A DNA stretch of 31,105 nucleotides from an uncultured Bacteroides sp. (GTDB lineage: Bacteria > Bacteroidota > Bacteroidia > Bacteroidales > Bacteroidaceae): NCBI GenBank assembly GCA_900546355.1, contig URCM01000024.1, positions 1 to 31,105 on the forward strand, written 5' to 3'. The position numbers and the translations under genes are program-made. Positions 8,540 through 17,289 of the stretch are shown here, piece after piece. The first letter of the stretch is position 1; the number at the start of each line of letters is the position of its first letter. Below the pieces are notes generated by a model. It was not told the origin of the DNA, ran no database searches, and saw only the letters and a list, made by a program, of their open reading frames with translations.

Positions 8540-9358
8540 TTACAATTTATATACTAAGTCACGCACGTATGCCGCCCATTCTGCAGGAGTCTTCGACTTA
8601 TTGAAGGTCTGCCAAGGTATCGGTTTGCCAAAAGTCACACGAAACGTCTTATGGCGGTTCTTGAACATTTCATCCGCCAAGTAAAGCATAGCGATATTAA
8701 AACGTATCCCCAAAAACTTGCATACATTCGCCAAGTTATAGAAGAAATCAGAGTTCCTTCCCTCGAAGTGGACAGGAACCACGTTTCTCTCCGTTTCCAC
8801 ACTCTTGGTTATAAACGTCTTCTTCCACGCCAAATCCTGAATCACTCCGTTCCTGCGGCGCGAACAGATACCAGCGGGAAACATGATGATATGGCTGTCC
8901 GAACGGAACCCGGCCTCTACCATGCGCGGGAAATCACGCGATTGCGACCCCGTCTTATTAATCGGGATGCACAATGGAGCCAATCCGTGCAGATTCATCA
9001 GCAAATCATTCACCAGATACTTGATACGCCCGTCGTAATGTTTTCCCAATACATATCCCAACGCAACACCGTCTTGTCCGCCTAACGGGTGGTTGGAAAC
9101 AAAGGTGCACAAGCCTTCCGCGGGCAGATTCTCCAATCCCTCTACCTCCAACTTCACGTCCAGGAAGTTCATGCAAGCAGCCAAAAACTCAACCCCTTCC
9201 TTATCTTTCACGCCTTTCAGAAACTCATTGATTTCATCTTGGTGAACAATGCGTTTCAGATAAGACACCACGAACCGGGGAACATAGTTGGCTTTCTTGC
9301 CCGCCTTCTCTTTCAGAATCTTATCAATGTCTATTAAAAAAATCGAATTATCTGCCAT
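8540..9358 (-). CDS. glsA: PlsC-like O-acyltransferase, glycine lipid synthesis (GlsA-like)
   Basis: A 272-residue acyltransferase of the lysophosphatidic-acid-acyltransferase (PlsC) fold. Start ATG 9358 (MADNSIFLIDIDKILKE) is chosen: the frame is open to 9523, but the extra residues look non-coding and an exact promoter -7 box lies at 9382-9389. The catalytic motif is NHPLGGQDG, with H90 and D96, that is HX5D instead of the usual HX4D; the later block FPAGICSRRRNG matches the PlsC FPEG motif. With glsB 24 bp downstream, this gene probably adds the second, ester-linked acyl chain to N-acyl glycine. It is often annotated simply as 1-acyl-glycerol-3-phosphate acyltransferase. The name is by homology and context. 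Confidence 0.82.
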   Translation of the reverse strand: MADNSIFLIDIDKILKEKAGKKANYVPRFVVSYLKRIVHQDEINEFLKGVKDKEGVEFLAACMNFLDVKLEVEGLENLPAEGLCTFVSNHPLGGQDGVALGYVLGKHYDGRIKYLVNDLLMNLHGLAPLCIPINKTGSQSRDFPRMVEAGFRSDSHIIMFPAGICSRRRNGVIQDLAWKKTFITKSVETERNVVPVHFEGRNSDFFYNLANVCKFLGIRFNIAMLYLADEMFKNRHKTFRVTFGKPIPWQTFNKSKTPAEWAAYVRDLVYKL

Positions 9359-9381
9359 TGCCTCACTATAAGAATTCTTTG

Positions 9382-9389
9382 CAAATGTA
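9382..9389 (-). promoter_or_regulatory. Candidate -7 box for glsA-glsB
   Basis: On the minus strand the sequence reads TACATTTG, an exact TAnnTTTG match, 23 bp upstream of the glsA ATG at 9358. No convincing -33 box is present (an A-rich stretch and TTTC lie upstream). Confidence 0.55.
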
Positions 9390-9560
9390 ATTTTTCTTTT
9401 TGAAAGGTGATTCATCAGAAGGCAGGAAATTACAGAAAGACGTAAAAAAAAACAGCAAAATGAAACGGAAGCACGCCAAAATTGCACAAGAAGATACCGC
9501 TGTGTGCATACACGTCCGCCCATTTACAACCCTTTACACTACCTGTTGATAACTTATTCA

Positions 9561-9579
9561 AAGATTTTCGACAAATCTT
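9561..9579. promoter_or_regulatory. Inverted repeat upstream of rsmH, in the mraZ-less gap
   Basis: AAGATTT (9561-9567) and AAATCTT (9573-9579) form a 7-bp perfect inverted repeat with a 5-nt spacer. The 306-bp gap 9359-9664 between glsA and rsmH has no credible gene. It holds the glsA promoter at its left end, this repeat, and a 7 of 8 match to the -7 box (TAATTTTA, 9604-9611) as the best promoter candidate for rsmH. The repeat could be an operator for the dcw cluster. Confidence 0.4.
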
Positions 9580-9603
9580 ATACGCCGTTTGCCACGAAAT
9601 GTG

Positions 9604-9611
9604 TAATTTTA
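9604..9611 (+). promoter_or_regulatory. Weak candidate -7 box for the dcw cluster
   Basis: TAATTTTA matches TAnnTTTG at 7 of 8 positions and lies 53 bp before the rsmH ATG. TTTG at 9588-9591 is too close to serve as its -33 box, so this is only the best of several weak candidates. Confidence 0.3.
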
Positions 9612-9664
9612 CCAGCTCATAGAATAATAAGGTGAAACGGCTGAAAAAAACGAACGATAAAGAC

Positions 9665-10582
9665 ATGGACGAACAACAACAAACATACCATATACCAGTG
9701 CTGCTTGCTGAAAGCATCGAAGGGATGAACCTGCACAATGGAGGAATATACGCAGACCTTACTTTCGGCGGCGGAGGACATTCTCGTGGAATACTGGACC
9801 AGATGGGTCCCGATAGCCGGCTTTTCGGTTTCGACCAAGATGAAGACGCCGAACAGAACATCCCGGATGACCCGCGCTTTACGTTCGTACGGAGCAATTT
9901 CCGCTACTTGCACAACTTCTTGCGCTATTACGACATAGAGGAAACCGATGCCGTCCTTGCCGACTTGGGCGTATCGTCGCACCATTTCGATGACGCCACA
10001 CGAGGCTTTTCGTTCCGCTTCGACGCGCCATTGGATATGCGGATGAACAAGCGGGCAGGAATCTCCGCCTCCGATATCGTCAACACGTACGAGGAAGAAC
10101 GGCTTGCCGACATATTCTACCTCTATGGAGAGCTGAAAAACAGCCGCAAGATTGCGGCGGCTATCACCAAAGCGAGAGCGGTGAAACCAGTCACGACCAC
10201 AGGCGACTTAGTAAACATCGTCAAACCTTTCTTCGGAAGAGAACGGGAAAAGAAAGAATCAGCACGGGTGTTCCAAGCGTTGCGCATCGAAGTGAACCAC
10301 GAAATGGAAGCGCTGAAAGAAATGCTACAAGCCGCCATACGCTCATTGAAGCCCGGTGGCAGACTGGTGGTCATCACTTACCATTCATTGGAAGACCGCA
10401 TGGTGAAAAACGTCATCAAAACCGGCAATGCGGAAGGAAAAGTCATGCAAGACTTTTACGGGAACAAGCAAACGCCATTGCGCGCCGTGGGCAAAGCCAT
10501 CGTCCCTTCGGACGAGGAAATAGCCCGCAACCCACGCTCAAGAAGCGCGAAACTAAGAATTGCAGAGAAACAAAACGACTAA
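9665..10582 (+). CDS. rsmH: 16S rRNA (cytosine1402-N4)-methyltransferase
   Basis: A 305-residue RsmH/MraW, which methylates N4 of C1402 in 16S rRNA using SAM. Start ATG 9665 (MDEQQQTYHIPVLLAESI) is favoured because YHIPVLL is the usual N terminus; a GTG at 9632 would add 11 residues. The SAM-binding loop is DLTFGGGGHSRGIL, and later blocks DAVLADLGVSSHHFDDATRGFSF, RVFQALRIEVNHE and VITYHSLEDRMVKN are diagnostic. It is the first gene of the dcw cluster here; mraZ, which commonly precedes it, is absent. The ftsL-like gene starts 23 bp downstream. Confidence 0.96.
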   Translation: MDEQQQTYHIPVLLAESIEGMNLHNGGIYADLTFGGGGHSRGILDQMGPDSRLFGFDQDEDAEQNIPDDPRFTFVRSNFRYLHNFLRYYDIEETDAVLADLGVSSHHFDDATRGFSFRFDAPLDMRMNKRAGISASDIVNTYEEERLADIFYLYGELKNSRKIAAAITKARAVKPVTTTGDLVNIVKPFFGREREKKESARVFQALRIEVNHEMEALKEMLQAAIRSLKPGGRLVVITYHSLEDRMVKNVIKTGNAEGKVMQDFYGNKQTPLRAVGKAIVPSDEEIARNPRSRSAKLRIAEKQND

Positions 10583-10588
10583 ACAGAC

Positions 10589-10595
10589 AGGAGGG
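10589..10595 (+). promoter_or_regulatory. Strong Shine-Dalgarno site for ftsL
   Basis: AGGAGGG is complementary to the 16S rRNA 3' end and ends 9 nt before the ATG at 10605. Bacteroidetes genes mostly lack such sites, so this one decides the start and marks the gene as unusual among its neighbours. Confidence 0.6.
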
Positions 10596-10604
10596 ACAAA
10601 AAAA

Positions 10605-10961
10605 ATGACAGACAAAGAACCGACAGAAGAACAACCCAAGCAAGCGCACATCACGTTCAAAAGCATCATGGGAGGAGATATCTTGGCACACAACTTCCTG
10701 CGAAGACAAGCCAACCTGCTGATACTGATTGTCATTCTGACCATCTTGTACATCGACAACCGCTACTCAAGCCAGCAAGAGCTGATTGAGATCGACCAAC
10801 TGAAGAAAGAACTGACAGATATCAAATACGATGCCCTCACCATCTCGTCGGAACTGACGGAGAAAAGCCGCCAGTCGCGTATCGAAGAATACTTGGCGAC
10901 CGAGAACACGGGATTGGAAACCGCTACCATTCCTCCTTACCTGATAAAAGATAAAGACTGA
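10605..10961 (+). CDS. ftsL: FtsL-like cell division protein
   Basis: A 118-residue bitopic membrane protein: about 35 cytoplasmic residues, one membrane segment (about 36-52, ANLLILIVILTILYI), then a periplasmic coiled coil (QQELIEIDQLKKELTDIKYD). Size, topology and position between rsmH and ftsI identify it as the Bacteroidetes FtsL-like protein, which would join FtsQ and FtsW/FtsI at the septum. Sequence identity to proteobacterial FtsL is not expected. The ATG at 10605 is chosen since it is preceded by AGGAGGG (10589-10595), an unusually good Shine-Dalgarno site for this phylum; the frame is open upstream to 10560, overlapping rsmH. ftsI begins 7 bp downstream. Confidence 0.85.
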   Translation: MTDKEPTEEQPKQAHITFKSIMGGDILAHNFLRRQANLLILIVILTILYIDNRYSSQQELIEIDQLKKELTDIKYDALTISSELTEKSRQSRIEEYLATENTGLETATIPPYLIKDKD

Positions 10962-10968
10962 GAAGCGT

Positions 10969-13119
10969 ATGATACCGGGCATTAAAAATATCATGTTCCG
11001 CTACACGTTCATTGTAGTGATTATGTTAGTCTTGGCTATATTGATTATAGTCAAGGCAGGCTTCATCATGTTTGCCGAACGCCAGTACTGGAAAGACGTA
11101 GCCGACCGCTTCGTACGAGAAAACGTGATAGTTCCGCCTACACGAGGCAACATCATATCCGCCGACGGGAAACTCATGGCAAGCAGTCTGCCGGAATATA
11201 AAATATACATGGACTTCCGCGCTGGAGGCTATCAGGAAAGCGACACCCTGCTGACCAACCACCTGACCGAAATATGCAAAGGATTGCACGAGATATTCCC
11301 CGATAAGAGCGCACAAGAATTCCGCAAACACATCCTTCGGGGAAGAAGGAAAAAGAGCCGCCACTACCTGCTCTACCCCAAGCGTATTTCGTACATCGAA
11401 TACAAACAGGTGAAACAATTGCCGGTATTCTGCTTAGGGCCGAACACTGGAGGATTACATGTAGACGAGTTCAACCAGCGCAAAAAACCGTTCGGCTCAT
11501 TAGCGGCCCGTACCTTAGGCGATATGTTCCCCGACATGAGCTTAGGCGCGAAAAACGGACTGGAACTGACTTATGACTCCATACTGAAAGGGAAAAACGG
11601 TATCACGCACCGCCAGAAAGTGATGAACAAATACCTGAATATCGTAGACCTTCCTCCCATGGACGGATGCGACATCATCACGACCATCGACGTAGACATG
11701 CAAGACATCGCCGAAAAAGCCCTGGTCGACCAACTGACCAACTTGGAAGCCTTGTCGGGAGTAGCGATTGTGATGGAAGTAAAAAGCGGAGAAGTAAAAG
11801 CCAACGTCAATATGACGCGGGGCAACGATGGACATTATTACGAAATGCGCAACAATGCCGTAAGCAACCTCATGGAGCCGGGTTCTACCTTTAAGACCGC
11901 TTCCATCATGGTGGCATTAGAAGACAAATACATCACCCCCGATTATGTAGTAGACACCGGTAACGGCATGGTCAATATGCACGGAAGCTGGATGAAAGAC
12001 TGGAACTGGTACAAAGGCGGATACGGAGCCATCGATGTCACCCGTATCTTAGAGGTATCATCCAACGTCGGCGTATCTACCATCATCGACAAGTTCTACA
12101 AAGACAACCCGCAAAAGTTTGTCGACGGCTTGAAACGGATGAGTATCGACACCCCGCTGCATTTAGGCTTCGCGGGCGAAGCAAGTCCACGGGTATGGGG
12201 ACCGAAAGAACGTGAAAACATCAAGGGTGCCATGTCATGGAGCCGCACCAGCCTGCCGTGGATGAGTATCGGATACGAAACCATGTTCCCTCCTATCTAT
12301 ATCCTGAACTTCTACAATGCCATTGCCAACAACGGCACAATGGTCAAGCCGAAGTTCGTAAAAGCAATCGCCAAGGACGGTGAGACTTTAGAAGAGATTC
12401 CAACCGAAATCGTCAATCCGAAAATATGTTCGGATACAACATTGACCATGATTCGCACCATCTTGCGGAAAGTCGTGTCGCAAGGATTGGCCAAACCTGC
12501 CGGAAGCAAGCAGTTCAGTGTCGCAGGGAAAACCGGAACGGCACAGATTTCGCAAGGAGCGGCCGGCTACCGTTCGGGAGGTGTCAGCTACCAAGTAAGC
12601 TTTTGCGGGTATTTCCCGGCAGAAGCCCCTAAGTACAGCTGTATCGTATCCATCTTGATACCACACGGTCCGGCTTCGGGAGGCTTGCAGGCAGGAAGCG
12701 TGTTCAGCCGCATTGCCGAACGCATCTACGCCAAGCACCTGTTCCGCGACTTGGCGCAAGCGAAAGACTCCACTTCTGTCCTCATCCCCCATATCAAGGG
12801 AGGCGACATCGAAGAAGCGGCATACGTGCTTCGCGCCTTACACATACCTGGCAACAGCCAATCCATCCCCCAATCGGACGAACCTATATGGGGAAAGGCA
12901 TCCTGCACCAGCCAACATGCCAATTTACGAACCATATCCATCAACCAAAAGTTGGTGCCCAATGTTATCGGGATGGGAGCTAAAGACGCGGTTTACTTAC
13001 TCGAAAGCCACGGCCTGAAAGTACACCTGTCGGGCGTAGGCAAAGTAGACAAGCAAAGTATCCCCTCAGGTTCTATCTTGCGCAAGGGACAAACCATTTT
13101 ATTGACTTTAAAACATTAG
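10969..13119 (+). CDS. ftsI: Septal penicillin-binding transpeptidase with C-terminal PASTA domain
   Basis: A 716-residue class B PBP that cross-links septal peptidoglycan. There is a short cytoplasmic N terminus, one membrane anchor (about 10-35), a PBP dimer/pedestal domain, then the transpeptidase domain with active-site S306-T-F-K309, S364-S-N366 and K521-T-G523. The C terminus (about 655-716) carries a PASTA-like domain (KLVPNVIGMGAKDAVYLL, SGSILRKGQTILLTLKH). The PASTA makes it resemble SpoVD/PBP2X-type FtsI rather than E. coli FtsI; this is common in Bacteroidetes. It lies 7 bp after ftsL and 15 bp before murE, and works with FtsW. Beta-lactams should acylate S306. Confidence 0.95.
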   Translation: MIPGIKNIMFRYTFIVVIMLVLAILIIVKAGFIMFAERQYWKDVADRFVRENVIVPPTRGNIISADGKLMASSLPEYKIYMDFRAGGYQESDTLLTNHLTEICKGLHEIFPDKSAQEFRKHILRGRRKKSRHYLLYPKRISYIEYKQVKQLPVFCLGPNTGGLHVDEFNQRKKPFGSLAARTLGDMFPDMSLGAKNGLELTYDSILKGKNGITHRQKVMNKYLNIVDLPPMDGCDIITTIDVDMQDIAEKALVDQLTNLEALSGVAIVMEVKSGEVKANVNMTRGNDGHYYEMRNNAVSNLMEPGSTFKTASIMVALEDKYITPDYVVDTGNGMVNMHGSWMKDWNWYKGGYGAIDVTRILEVSSNVGVSTIIDKFYKDNPQKFVDGLKRMSIDTPLHLGFAGEASPRVWGPKERENIKGAMSWSRTSLPWMSIGYETMFPPIYILNFYNAIANNGTMVKPKFVKAIAKDGETLEEIPTEIVNPKICSDTTLTMIRTILRKVVSQGLAKPAGSKQFSVAGKTGTAQISQGAAGYRSGGVSYQVSFCGYFPAEAPKYSCIVSILIPHGPASGGLQAGSVFSRIAERIYAKHLFRDLAQAKDSTSVLIPHIKGGDIEEAAYVLRALHIPGNSQSIPQSDEPIWGKASCTSQHANLRTISINQKLVPNVIGMGAKDAVYLLESHGLKVHLSGVGKVDKQSIPSGSILRKGQTILLTLKH

Positions 13120-13134
13120 AAATACAACACAAAC

Positions 13135-14589
13135 ATGAAATTAGCTAACATCCTAAAATCCGTAAACGTCTGCGAGACCCTCGGACAAACCGAACGGGAA
13201 ATAACAGGCATCCAGATGGATTCACGGCTCATTGAATCCGGAAACTTATTCGTGGCTGTCAAAGGTACACAAACCGACGGTCATGCCTACATACAAAAAG
13301 CCATCGAAAAAGGAGCGGTAGCCATTGTGTGCGAGACACTCCCCGAAACGATTGACCAGGCTATTATCTATATAAAGGTGAACGATACGGAAGATGCCGT
13401 AGGCAAATTAGCCACTGCATTCTACGGAGACCCTACTTCCAAACTCGATTTAGTTGGAGTAACCGGAACAAACGGAAAGACAACTATCGCCACCTTATTA
13501 TATAATATGTTCCGCCGGTTCGGCTATAAGGTAGGATTACTCTCTACCGTATGCAACTACATCGACGGAGAAGCCATCCCTGCCGACCATACCACTCCCG
13601 ACCCGATTACACTGAACAAGTTATTGGGACGGATGGCAGACGAAGGTTGCAAATACGCTTTTATGGAAGTCAGTTCGCATGCCATAGCACAAAAGCGAAT
13701 CGGAGGATTGCGGTTTGCCGGAGGTATTTTCACCAACATCACCCGCGACCATTTAGACTACCACAAAACGTTCGAAAACTACCTGAAAGCCAAAAAAACG
13801 TTTTTCGACAACCTGCCTAAAACAGCATTCGCCCTGACGAACTTAGACGATAAAAACGGCAAGGTAATGGTACAGAACACCAAAGCACATATCGCCACCT
13901 ACTCCTTGCGCACGTTGTGCGACTTTAAAGGGAAAGTGTTGGAGGACGGATTCGACGGGATGTTGCTCGACATCAACAACCGTGAAGTAAACGTACAGTT
14001 TATCGGACGTTTCAATGCATCCAACCTGCTGGCCGTATATGGTGCCGCCTGCTTATTGGGCAAACAGCCCGAAGACATACTGATAGCGTTGAGCGCTTTA
14101 CGCCCTGTGGCCGGACGTTTCGACGCACTCCGTTCCAAACGAGGATACACGGCTATTGTCGATTACGCCCATACGCCCGATGCATTAGAGAACGTACTCA
14201 ATGCCATCCACGAAGTATTGCGCGGACGCGGACGTGTCATCACGGTAGTCGGTGCAGGTGGAAACCGCGACAAAGGGAAACGCCCGCTCATGGCACAAGA
14301 ATCGGTGAAACAAAGCGATAAAGTCATCATTACATCCGACAACCCCCGCTTTGAAGAACCGCAAGACATCATCAACGATATGTTAGCCGGACTGACCCAG
14401 GAAGAGATGCAGAAAGTCTTGTCAATCGCCGACCGGAAAGAAGCGATACGCACCGCTTGCATGCTGGCGCAACCGCAAGACGTAATACTGATAGCAGGAA
14501 AAGGCCATGAAAACTACCAGGAAATAAAAGGAGTGAAGCACCACTTCGACGATAAGGAAATAGTGAACGATATTTTTGCGAACGAATAA
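13135..14589 (+). CDS. murE: UDP-MurNAc-L-Ala-D-Glu : meso-diaminopimelate ligase
   Basis: A 484-residue Mur ligase that adds the third stem residue to UDP-MurNAc-dipeptide in the cytoplasm using ATP. The ATP loop is G111-TNGKTT; the UDP-binding N-terminal part has [20 protein letters not shown]; the central domain has the carbamylated-Lys region and DHLDYH; the C-terminal domain has the DNPR motif (D402-R405), which marks ligases using meso-DAP rather than lysine. The GKGHE block near the end is also typical. Peptidoglycan is therefore predicted to be of the meso-DAP type. mraY begins 11 bp downstream. Confidence 0.97.
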   Translation: MKLANILKSVNVCETLGQTEREITGIQMDSRLIESGNLFVAVKGTQTDGHAYIQKAIEKGAVAIVCETLPETIDQAIIYIKVNDTEDAVGKLATAFYGDPTSKLDLVGVTGTNGKTTIATLLYNMFRRFGYKVGLLSTVCNYIDGEAIPADHTTPDPITLNKLLGRMADEGCKYAFMEVSSHAIAQKRIGGLRFAGGIFTNITRDHLDYHKTFENYLKAKKTFFDNLPKTAFALTNLDDKNGKVMVQNTKAHIATYSLRTLCDFKGKVLEDGFDGMLLDINNREVNVQFIGRFNASNLLAVYGAACLLGKQPEDILIALSALRPVAGRFDALRSKRGYTAIVDYAHTPDALENVLNAIHEVLRGRGRVITVVGAGGNRDKGKRPLMAQESVKQSDKVIITSDNPRFEEPQDIINDMLAGLTQEEMQKVLSIADRKEAIRTACMLAQPQDVILIAGKGHENYQEIKGVKHHFDDKEIVNDIFANE

Positions 14590-14600
14590 CCCGAAGAGAA

Positions 14601-15869
14601 ATGTTATACTATTTATTTCAATACTTGGAACAGTTCGACTTCCCCGGAGCACGTATGTTCGGATATGTGTCGTTCCGCTCGTTGATGGCAGTCATTCTCT
14701 CCCTGCTGATTTCGGCCATCTTCGGAGAATATTTCATCAACTTGCTGAAGCGCAAACAAATTACCGAAACACAACGCGACGCTTCCGTCGACCCCTTCAA
14801 TGTCAAAAAGGTGGGAGTACCTACCATGGGAGGCATCATCATCATCGTGGCCGTACTGATTCCTTGCCTCTTATTAGGGAAACTCCACAATATCTACATG
14901 ATACTGATGCTCGTCACGACAATATGGTTAGGCAGCTTAGGCTTTCTGGACGACTACATCAAGGTTTTCCGCAAAGACAAAGAAGGGCTGCACGGCAAGT
15001 TTAAAATCATCGGGCAAGTAGGCTTAGGACTGATTGTGGGACTGACATTGTATTTAAGCCCGCAAGTAGTAATCCGCGAGAATGTAGAAATACAACGTGA
15101 CGGACACGTGGTAGACGTAGTCCATAAGAACCAGGACGAGAAATCCACCAAAACCACCATTCCGTTCTTCAAGAACAACAACCTCGATTATGCCGACATA
15201 GTAGGTTTTATGGGCGAACACGCCCAGGCGGCAGGATGGATTGTCTTCGTCATCATCACGATATTTGTAGTAACCGCCGTATCCAACGGAGCGAACCTGA
15301 ACGATGGCATGGACGGCATGGCGGCAGGCAATTCAGCAATCATAGGAGTAACGTTAGGCATTCTGGCATACGTGTCGAGCCACATCGAATATGCCAGCTA
15401 CCTGAACATCATGTACATCCCCGGCAGTGAAGAACTGGTTATCTTCATCTGCGCCCTTATCGGCGCGTTGATTGGTTTTCTATGGTACAATGCCTTTCCG
15501 GCTCAAGTATTCATGGGCGACACTGGCAGTCTGACCATCGGAGGTATCATCGCGGTATTCGCCATCATCATCCACAAGGAGTTGTTGATACCGATTTTAT
15601 GCGGTGTATTCCTGGTAGAAAACTTATCGGTCATCCTGCAAGTAAGATATTATAAAAAAGGGAAAAAGAAAGGAGTAAAGCAACGCATTTTCAAGCGCAC
15701 GCCTATCCACGACCATTTCCGCACGACGATAGCGCAACTTGACCCTACCTGCAAATACTTGATTACGGCTCCACAAAGCGTATTCCATGAATCAAAAATC
15801 ACCGTACGCTTTTGGATTGTAACCATCGTATTGGCTGCTATTACGATTATTACACTGAAAATAAGATAA
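14601..15869 (+). CDS. mraY: Phospho-MurNAc-pentapeptide transferase (lipid I synthase)
   Basis: A 422-residue integral membrane enzyme that transfers phospho-MurNAc-pentapeptide to undecaprenyl phosphate. About ten membrane segments are visible. Family motifs include PTMGGIIII, FLDDYIKVFRKDKEGL (Asp pair), NGANLNDGMDGMAAGNS (catalytic Asp region), FMGDTGSLTIGG and the cytoplasmic KRTPIHDHFR near the end. It is longer than the E. coli enzyme (about 360) because of a periplasmic insert around residues 150-200 (RENVEIQRDGHVVDVVHKNQ), as is usual in Bacteroidetes. 64 bp separate it from murD. Confidence 0.96.
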   Translation: MLYYLFQYLEQFDFPGARMFGYVSFRSLMAVILSLLISAIFGEYFINLLKRKQITETQRDASVDPFNVKKVGVPTMGGIIIIVAVLIPCLLLGKLHNIYMILMLVTTIWLGSLGFLDDYIKVFRKDKEGLHGKFKIIGQVGLGLIVGLTLYLSPQVVIRENVEIQRDGHVVDVVHKNQDEKSTKTTIPFFKNNNLDYADIVGFMGEHAQAAGWIVFVIITIFVVTAVSNGANLNDGMDGMAAGNSAIIGVTLGILAYVSSHIEYASYLNIMYIPGSEELVIFICALIGALIGFLWYNAFPAQVFMGDTGSLTIGGIIAVFAIIIHKELLIPILCGVFLVENLSVILQVRYYKKGKKKGVKQRIFKRTPIHDHFRTTIAQLDPTCKYLITAPQSVFHESKITVRFWIVTIVLAAITIITLKIR

Positions 15870-15933
15870 TGTGAGAATGGACAATCAACCGTATTGGCAC
15901 ATTTACACATCATCACTTTAGCAAATTAAAAAA

Positions 15934-17268
15934 ATGACAAAAAGAATTGTGATTTTAGGAGCCGGCGAGAGCGGCACGGGTGCCGCTGTGCTGGCAAAGA
16001 AACAAGGATTTGACACCTTTGTTTCAGACATGTCATCCATCAAGGACAAATATAAAGCCGTCCTGAACGAAAGAAACATCCCCTGGGAAGAGGGATGTCA
16101 CACAGAAGAGCTGATTCTGAATGCCGATGAAATCATTAAAAGTCCGGGCATCCCGAACAATGCTCCTATCATCCTCAAACTGAAAGAGCAAGGCACACCG
16201 GTCATCTCAGAAATAGAGTTTGCCGGACGGTACACCCGTGCCAAGATGATTTGTATCACCGGCAGCAATGGGAAAACCACAACCACCTCGCTTATCTATC
16301 ACATCTTCAAGAAAGCGGGCCTCAACGTGGGACTCGCCGGAAACATCGGACAAAGCCTCGCCTACCAGGTGGCAGAATGCAACTACGATTACTACGTCAT
16401 TGAACTTAGCAGTTTCCAGCTGGACAACATGTACAAGTTCCATGCCAATATCGCCGTGCTGATGAACATCACCCCCGACCACCTGGACCGTTACGATTAC
16501 AAGATGCAGAACTACATCGACGCCAAGTTCCGCATCATCCAGAACCAGACAAACGACGATGCCTTCATCTTCTGGAACGATGACCCCATCATCCAAAAAG
16601 AATTGCACAAATATGGCATTCACGGCCAATATTACCCATTCGCCGAAAAACGTGAAGAAGGACTCGCCGCCTTTACCGAAGAAAACAAAATCTACTTCAC
16701 CAAACCTATCGAGTTCAACATGGAACAGGAAGAGTTGGCTTTGACCGGCACACACAACCTCTTCAACTCCATGGCAGCCGGCATCTCCGCCAATATTGCC
16801 GGTATCCGCAAAAACTGCATCCGTGAAGCGTTGAGCGACTTCAAGGGAGTAGAACACCGGCTGGAAAAAGTAGAACGGGTACGCGGCGTAGACTACATCA
16901 ACGACTCGAAAGCCACCAACGTCAACTCGTGCTGGTATGCGCTGAAAAGCATGAAGACCCGGACGGTCTTGATATTGGGAGGCAAAGACAAAGGCAACGA
17001 TTACAATGAAATAGCCGGCCTGGTACGCGAAAAATGCAGCGGACTGATATTCTTAGGCCTGCACAACGAAAAGCTACACGCTTTCTTCGACAGCTTCGGA
17101 CTGCCGATTGCCGATGTGCAAAGCATGGAAGATGCCGTCCATGCCGCCTACCGCATGGCTAAGAACGGCGAAACCGTATTGCTCAGCCCCTGCTGTGCCA
17201 GCTTCGACCTCTTCAAAAGCTACGAAGACCGGGGCAACCAATTCAAGGAATGTGTAAGAAAGTTATAA
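15934..17268 (+). CDS. murD: UDP-MurNAc-L-alanine : D-glutamate ligase
   Basis: A 444-residue Mur ligase adding D-Glu to UDP-MurNAc-L-Ala. An N-terminal Rossmann motif (VILGAGESGTGAAVLA) binds UDP; the ATP loop is G110-SNGKTT; further blocks are DYYVIELSSFQLD, NITPDHLDRY and NDSKATNVNS, the last a signature of MurD. The C terminus has LSPCCASFDLFKSYEDRGNQF, again characteristic. Length is normal. The gene follows mraY after 64 bp and precedes ftsW by 21 bp, in the usual dcw order. Confidence 0.97.
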   Translation: MTKRIVILGAGESGTGAAVLAKKQGFDTFVSDMSSIKDKYKAVLNERNIPWEEGCHTEELILNADEIIKSPGIPNNAPIILKLKEQGTPVISEIEFAGRYTRAKMICITGSNGKTTTTSLIYHIFKKAGLNVGLAGNIGQSLAYQVAECNYDYYVIELSSFQLDNMYKFHANIAVLMNITPDHLDRYDYKMQNYIDAKFRIIQNQTNDDAFIFWNDDPIIQKELHKYGIHGQYYPFAEKREEGLAAFTEENKIYFTKPIEFNMEQEELALTGTHNLFNSMAAGISANIAGIRKNCIREALSDFKGVEHRLEKVERVRGVDYINDSKATNVNSCWYALKSMKTRTVLILGGKDKGNDYNEIAGLVREKCSGLIFLGLHNEKLHAFFDSFGLPIADVQSMEDAVHAAYRMAKNGETVLLSPCCASFDLFKSYEDRGNQFKECVRKL

Positions 17269-17289
17269 ACAAGAAGGAAGAAAAGGGAC

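Noticed and set aside
9359..9523. 55-residue N-terminal extension of glsA
   Set aside because: The extension covers the exact -7 promoter box and resembles no acyltransferase; ATG 9358 gives the family N terminus.
9460..9549. Small ORF of 29 codons (MKRKHAKIAQEDTAVC...) as a possible mraZ remnant
   Set aside because: No MraZ motif, too short, and no ribosome site or conservation evidence.
9543..9552. TGTTGATAA as a DnaA box
   Set aside because: A single near-match on one strand with no other boxes nearby; chance is sufficient.
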